Shown here: piece after piece, positions 6,534 through 9,209 of the stretch
Layout of the letters: each line of letters opens with the position of its first letter
Position numbering within the stretch: position 1 is the first letter of the stretch
Source: Clostridia bacterium
Lineage (GTDB): Bacteria; Bacillota; Clostridia; Oscillospirales; CAG-272
Length of the DNA: 9,209 nucleotides
Reading direction: 5' to 3'
Assembly: GCA_017455945.1 (NCBI GenBank)
Contig: JAFTLM010000401.1
Location: forward strand, 1-9,209
Position numbers and translations under genes: made by a program
Notes under the pieces: generated by a model
Seen by the model: the letters and a program-made list of their open reading frames with translations, nothing else
Told to the model about the DNA's origin: nothing
Database searches by the model: none

Positions 6534-6621
6534 GGTGCCGGTAACCGGGGTCGAACCGGTACGATATTCTCATATCGCGGGATTTTAAGTCCCGTGCGTC
6601 TGCCTATTCCGCCATACCGGC
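6533..6621 (-). tRNA. tRNA-Leu, anticodon UAA
   Basis: The acceptor GCCGGTA pairs fully with TACCGGC, followed by A73 and encoded CCA (89 nt in all). The D arm is GCG...CGC, the anticodon stem CGGGA/TCCCG around loop CTTAAAA, giving anticodon TAA (forward 6585-6587). The class II variable arm CGATAT-GAGA-ATATCG and the T arm ACCGG-TTCGACC-CCGGT are both well paired. The gene appears intact. Confidence 0.96.
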
Positions 6622-6632
6622 GCTACCCGATT

Positions 6633-6661
6633 ATTTTACCACATTTTTATGCCGTTGTCAA
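6633..6661 (-). promoter_or_regulatory. Promoter of tRNA-Leu
   Basis: On the - strand TTGACA (6656-6661), 17-bp spacer, TAAAAT (6633-6638), just upstream of the tRNA. It is back to back with the + strand promoter at 6678. Confidence 0.85.
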
Positions 6662-6677
6662 TACCTTTCTTCTCTTC

Positions 6678-6706
6678 TTGACAAGATGTAAAAAAAATGA
6701 TATAAT
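6678..6706 (+). promoter_or_regulatory. Perfect-consensus promoter of the membrane protein / GDPD operon
   Basis: TTGACA (6678-6683), spacer of 17, TATAAT (6701-6706). The predicted start near 6713 gives a leader of about 73 nt. Its -35 lies 16 bp from that of the divergent tRNA-Leu promoter. Confidence 0.9.
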
Positions 6707-6785
6707 GAAACAAATAGGTCATATCCGTGAAATATTTCCTCAAAAAAAGCGACTCTTTATAAAAAAGCAAAAAGGAGAAACTCTT

Positions 6786-7670
6786 ATGAAACCGTTTTGG
6801 GGTATTGACGTAACCGAAAACAAGAAAAATGACAAAAACAACGGCGAGGAGCTATTATTCGCTCGCGTATCCGACAATTCCTCTGCCGAGCTTGGCGAAA
6901 AGATGGATAGTGCGACCGAGATCATGGAAAAGGCAAAGCTTCCCCTCCCTCTTCGCATTCTGCGCGTTGCCATGGGCTTTATTGCGCTGATTCTCGGCTG
7001 CGGTATTCTCAGCGCAACGCTTGAGATCGGCATAGCCAAGGCTTATTCCAACGCGCCCATTCTCTTCTGGATATTCTTTATATCGCTCATAATCTGGGTG
7101 ATAGTCCTGCTCTCCGCACGCAAAAAAGAGCGCGAGGTATTGGAAGCGGAAAACGCAGAGGAGCTTGTCGAGGACATAAACGAGAATTTCGAGCAGATGT
7201 TCGAGGAGCTCAACGTTCCGACCGATGCGCCGAAGGTAGACCTTCTTCTTTTCAGATACAAGGTCAAAAACGGCGAGATAAAGCCCGATCTTCTTCCGCT
7301 TATGCCGACGGCATACATCAACGTCGAGGCGCGGATCTTCTCGCGCGACGGCAGCTTCTTTATCGGAGACGTTGAAACGCTCTACTCTGTTCCGCTCTCC
7401 TCTCTCAAATGCATCAGAAAGATAGACAAGCGCATCTCCGTTCCCAATTGGAACAAGGACGAGGAATACAACAAGGGCGAGTTCAAGCAGTACAAAATGA
7501 CTATGAACAACTCGGGCTGTATCTTCTTCAAACCATATTACATTCTCGAATTCGAGCACGGCGGCGAGCTTTGGGGCATATATTTCCCGCCGTATGAGCT
7601 CGGTGCATACGCAACAGTCACGGGACTTGCGGTAATCGACGATGACGAAGATAAAGAAGAACAAAAATAA
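6786..7670 (+). CDS. Unrecognised membrane protein with two transmembrane segments
   Basis: A 294-residue protein starting MKPFWGIDVT. The ATG at 6786 is chosen because AAAGGAG lies just upstream and the promoter ends at 6706; the in-frame ATG at 6504 lies beyond the tRNA-Leu gene and cannot be used. Layout: a charged, flexible N-terminus (1-50), two hydrophobic helices at about 59-80 and 90-110, a glutamate-rich, probably helical linker (112-142), a beta-rich C-terminal domain (150-285) and an acidic tail DDDEDKEEQK. Both termini should be cytosolic. The C-terminal part (SVPLSSLKCIRKI, then strands ending in an aromatic-rich helix) has the feel of a bacterial PH-like domain, but this is a weak inference. 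It is the first gene of a two-gene operon with a GDPD enzyme 13 nt downstream, which hints at a lipid or envelope role. Confidence 0.85.
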   Translation: MKPFWGIDVTENKKNDKNNGEELLFARVSDNSSAELGEKMDSATEIMEKAKLPLPLRILRVAMGFIALILGCGILSATLEIGIAKAYSNAPILFWIFFISLIIWVIVLLSARKKEREVLEAENAEELVEDINENFEQMFEELNVPTDAPKVDLLLFRYKVKNGEIKPDLLPLMPTAYINVEARIFSRDGSFFIGDVETLYSVPLSSLKCIRKIDKRISVPNWNKDEEYNKGEFKQYKMTMNNSGCIFFKPYYILEFEHGGELWGIYFPPYELGAYATVTGLAVIDDDEDKEEQK

Positions 7671-7683
7671 AGGAGGCTTTATT

Positions 7684-8406
7684 ATGAATACTATAAAATT
7701 TGAAAACAAGGGCAACATCAAAATGGTAGCTCACCGCGGAGTTTCGGGTCTTGAGCGCGAAAACACCTGCCCCGCGTTCGTAGCGGCAGGCGTAAAGACT
7801 TATTACGGCATTGAGACCGACGTTCACGTAACTCTTGACGGAAAGTACATCATCATTCACGACGACGACCTCAAGCGCGTTGCGGGACTTGATATGGGCG
7901 TTGAGACCAGCAATTTCGACGATCTCCGTGCAGTACGCATGACAGACCGCGACGGAGTGACCGCGCGCGCAGACATTTTCCTTCCCACGCTTGAAGAGTA
8001 TCTTTCCATCTGCAAAAAGTACGGCAAGGTAGCAGTTCTTGAGCTCAAGAGAGATATGGAGCGCCAGCACGTAGAGGGTATTGCGGCGGCAGTTGATGCA
8101 GCGGGAATGTTCGAGAATACCACCTTCATTTCATTCAGCAAGAACAATATGCTCTATCTCCGCGATGCCCGCCCCGATGCAAACGCACAGTTCTTGACGA
8201 GCGCGCTTACCGAAGAAAATATTGCGTTTATACTTGACAACAAGCTTGACGCTGACATCTATCACAAGGCTATGACAAAGGAATTTGTTGACCTTATGCA
8301 CGCAAACGGCAGAGTGGTAAACGTATGGACGGTCGACACCGTTATCGATGCTGAGGCTGTTCGCGAAATGGGCGTTGATATGATCACGTCGAATATACTT
8401 GAATAA
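7684..8406 (+). CDS. Glycerophosphodiester phosphodiesterase family protein
   Basis: A 240-residue enzyme of the GDPD family, which hydrolyses glycerophosphodiesters to glycerol-3-phosphate and an alcohol using a metal ion. The hallmark motifs are in order: AHRG with H17 and R18, EN-T at 26-28, E44 and D46 in IETDVHVT, H59 in IIHDDDLKR, E120 in VLELK, and W215 in VNVWTVD near the C-terminus. These supply the two catalytic histidines and the metal ligands, so it should be active. There is no signal peptide or membrane segment, so it is cytosolic, and the length is normal for the short GDPD form. The start follows AAGGAGG (7670-7676) by 7 nt, and the in-frame ATG at 7642 is inside the previous gene. 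Likely role: recycling of phospholipid head-group fragments. The true substrate cannot be told from sequence. Confidence 0.95.
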   Translation: MNTIKFENKGNIKMVAHRGVSGLERENTCPAFVAAGVKTYYGIETDVHVTLDGKYIIIHDDDLKRVAGLDMGVETSNFDDLRAVRMTDRDGVTARADIFLPTLEEYLSICKKYGKVAVLELKRDMERQHVEGIAAAVDAAGMFENTTFISFSKNNMLYLRDARPDANAQFLTSALTEENIAFILDNKLDADIYHKAMTKEFVDLMHANGRVVNVWTVDTVIDAEAVREMGVDMITSNILE

Positions 8407-8423
8407 GTGCTATAAAATTTATT

Positions 8424-8452
8424 AAGGGCAGTTCACCTGCCCTTTTTATTTT
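8424..8452 (+). terminator. Terminator of the membrane protein / GDPD operon
   Basis: AAGGGCAG (8424-8431), loop TTCAC, CTGCCCTT (8437-8444), running into TTTTTATTTT. A classic Rho-independent terminator 17 nt after the GDPD stop codon. Confidence 0.93.
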
Positions 8453-8490
8453 ATAAATTCAAAATGGTGTTCACGACGTCGGGTGTTAGG

Positions 8491-8513
8491 CTACAATCTT
8501 TATTTGATTGTAG
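8491..8513. repeat. Hairpin at the left edge of repeat copy A
   Basis: CTACAATC (8491-8498) and GATTGTAG (8506-8513) are exact inverted repeats with a 7-nt loop. The right arm merges into the GTAGGGCGG start of repeat copy A. Confidence 0.6.
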
Positions 8514-8622
8514 GGCGGGGGTTTATCTCCCGCCGTTTTTTTTAATTTGACCGTTTGCTTTCGGCGGCAGCAAGCCACCGCCCTACAGGTTGATAAGATT
8601 TGTCTCAAAGATAGTAGCCGTA
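8510..8622. repeat. Palindromic intergenic repeat, family 1, copy A
   Basis: About 113 bp. Ends GTAGGGCGG (8510-8518) and CCGCCCTAC (8578-8586) are inverted; an inner hairpin pairs GGCGGG (8514-8519) with CCCGCC (8529-8534). A tail after the palindrome ends in GTAGCCGTA. The first 77 bases match copy B at 9039 except for one T in a T run and one C/T change. Non-coding; probably a REP- or MITE-like host repeat. Confidence 0.85.
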
Positions 8623-8718
8623 CGTGCCGATGTGATTTGTTTGCGACATCGGGCGATTGCATATTTCGCTTCGCTCAATTGTAAGTTTGCTTCGCAAACA
8701 TTATGAAGCGCCCCTACC
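8614..8718. repeat. Intergenic repeat, family 2, copy 1
   Basis: Begins GTAGCCGT and ends CCCCTACC like the copy at 8960. The shared core ATGTGATTTGTTTGCGACA (8630-8648) differs from the other copy at one base. Inside it is an extra segment with the hairpin GTTTGC-TTC-GCAAAC and a TTCGCTTCGCTC motif, suggesting an insertion of another small repeat. Confidence 0.6.
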
Positions 8719-8754
8719 AGTTTGTAGAAAATTGTTTCGAAGATAATAGCCGTA
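8711..8754. repeat. Fragment of family 1 tail
   Basis: CCCCTACCAG leads into a segment that matches the tail of copies A and B (GTAGAAAATTGTTTCGAAGA, then AATAGCCGTA). The palindromic left part of family 1 is missing. Confidence 0.6.
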
Positions 8755-8781
8755 AGAACAGAAAACAGCATTTTTATTGTG

Positions 8782-8806
8782 GTAGGGGATGGGCTTGCTC
8801 CCGCCG
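8782..8806. repeat. Half-unit related to family 1
   Basis: GTAGGGGATGGGCTTGCTCC, followed by CGCCG, resembles the left arm of family 1, with the inner hairpin altered. No matching right arm follows; the MITE-like unit starts 19 bp later. Confidence 0.45.
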
Positions 8807-8824
8807 CAAAATAACGGAATAAAA

Positions 8825-8953
8825 AAAGGCTCCCTTGTGCAAAGGGAGCTCCCGCGTGAGCGGGTGAGGGATTGTTTTTGTTTAAAATATTCTTTTTTTA
8901 CAATCTCTCCGTCGCGGCAAGCGCGCCACCTCCCTTTACACAAGGGAGGCTCT
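8825..8953. mobile_element. MITE-like palindromic unit of about 130 bp
   Basis: The left end (AAAGGCTCCCTTGTG then CAAAGGGAGC) is the imperfect inverse of the right end (CTCCCTTTACACAAGGGAGG then CTCT); the similarity runs about 50 bp inward to ATTGT (8871-8875) and ACAAT (8900-8904). Each end also folds on itself (CTCCCTT...AAGGGAG). There is no coding capacity. No clear target duplication can be named because both flanks are A-rich. Such units move only with a transposase supplied elsewhere; identity as a MITE is inferred from form. Confidence 0.65.
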
Positions 8954-8959
8954 AAAAGT

Positions 8960-9019
8960 GTAGCCGTGAATACCTATGTGATTTATTTGCGACAAAGGGT
9001 CGAGGCGCCGACCCCTACC
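8960..9019. repeat. Intergenic repeat, family 2, copy 2
   Basis: A short form starting GTAGCCGT, with core ATGTGATTTATTTGCGACA (8976-8994) and a terminal hairpin GGGTCG-AGGCGC-CGACCC (8997-9014) before CTACC. It lacks the extra segment seen in the copy at 8614. Confidence 0.65.
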
Positions 9020-9038
9020 GAAAATGTGGGGATTTGAC

Positions 9039-9152
9039 GTAGGGCGGGGGTTTATCTCCCGCCGTTTTTTTAATTTGACCGTTTGTTTTCGGCGGCAGCA
9101 AGCCACCGCCCTACAGGTTTATAGAAAATTTGTTTCGAAAATGGTAGCCGTA
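9039..9152. repeat. Palindromic intergenic repeat, family 1, copy B
   Basis: Near-identical direct copy of the unit at 8510, with ends GTAGGGCGG (9039-9047) and CCGCCCTAC (9106-9114) and the same GTAGCCGTA end (9144-9152). The tail between 9115 and 9143 differs more from copy A and is closer to the fragment at 8711. Confidence 0.85.
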
Positions 9153-9161
9153 TAAACATAC

Positions 9162-9209
9162 AAAAAAAACAAATAGTGTTAGCGGTACCGATGAGGTGTC
9201 CGCTAACAC
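9162..9209 (-). terminator. Terminator of a - strand gene beyond the window
   Basis: GTGTTAGCGG (9176-9185) pairs perfectly with CCGCTAACAC (9200-9209). On the - strand the stem is followed by TATTTGTTTTTTTT, so it should end a transcript coming from the right. The stem may extend past the window edge. Confidence 0.75.

Noticed and set aside
6504..6785. Upstream extension of the membrane-protein ORF to an ATG at 6504
   Set aside because: It would include the antisense of tRNA-Leu, its terminator and two promoters. The promoter at 6678 and the ribosome site before 6786 define the start.
6855..8147. Long - strand ORFs opposite the membrane protein and GDPD genes
   Set aside because: Shadows of genes with clear motifs, promoter and ribosome sites on the + strand.
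8583..9037. Several ORFs of 62-82 residues at the right end
   Set aside because: They consist of palindromic repeat sequence, lack ribosome sites and have no protein-like composition.
8491..9155. CRISPR array
   Set aside because: The repeats are long, palindromic, irregularly spaced and of different families; there are no uniform short repeats with equal spacers and no cas genes.

Overview
The window looks like chromosomal DNA of a gut-type Clostridia (Bacillota) bacterium in which the right-hand end of an integrated mobile element meets ordinary host genes. The evidence is strong AGGAGG-type ribosome sites, near-consensus TTGACA/TATAAT promoters, tRNA genes with encoded CCA, and a tandem pair of large serine recombinases next to a DUF3987 primase/helicase-type protein, an arrangement typical of Clostridia integrative elements. 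The genus cannot be read from the sequence.

Left part (1-4430), mobile element, all on the + strand: the 3' end of a DUF3987-type replication protein; a 169-nt spacer with small repeats and hairpins; a helix-turn-helix protein with two zinc-binding modules; an overlapping small SHOCT-like protein; then a recombinase promoter and two serine recombinases overlapping by 8 bases. The first recombinase lacks the coiled-coil region the second has, so the two may have different jobs. A bidirectional-looking terminator closes the unit.

Middle (4384-6000), - strand: a MATE-family efflux transporter behind a good promoter and a leader of about 200 nt. The leader can fold either into a Rho-independent terminator or into a competing hairpin, which suggests regulated attenuation. 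Whether the transporter is element cargo or a host gene is not settled here. Three 8-base tandem repeats lie just upstream of its promoter.

Host region (6040-6710), - strand: initiator tRNA-Met and tRNA-Leu(UAA), each with a near-consensus promoter and strong terminator hairpins. The tRNA-fMet carries one extra base (a bulged A) in its T stem. Phased T6ACT tracts lie upstream of the tRNA-fMet promoter.

Right part (6678-8452), + strand: a two-gene operon from a perfect TTGACA-17-TATAAT promoter, encoding an unrecognised two-segment membrane protein and a cytosolic glycerophosphodiester phosphodiesterase-family enzyme, closed by a terminator. From 8453 to the end there is no credible gene. The region is a nest of palindromic intergenic repeats: two near-identical copies of about 113 bp, a second family, fragments, and a MITE-like inverted-repeat unit of about 130 bp. 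It ends with a terminator that probably serves a - strand gene beyond the window.
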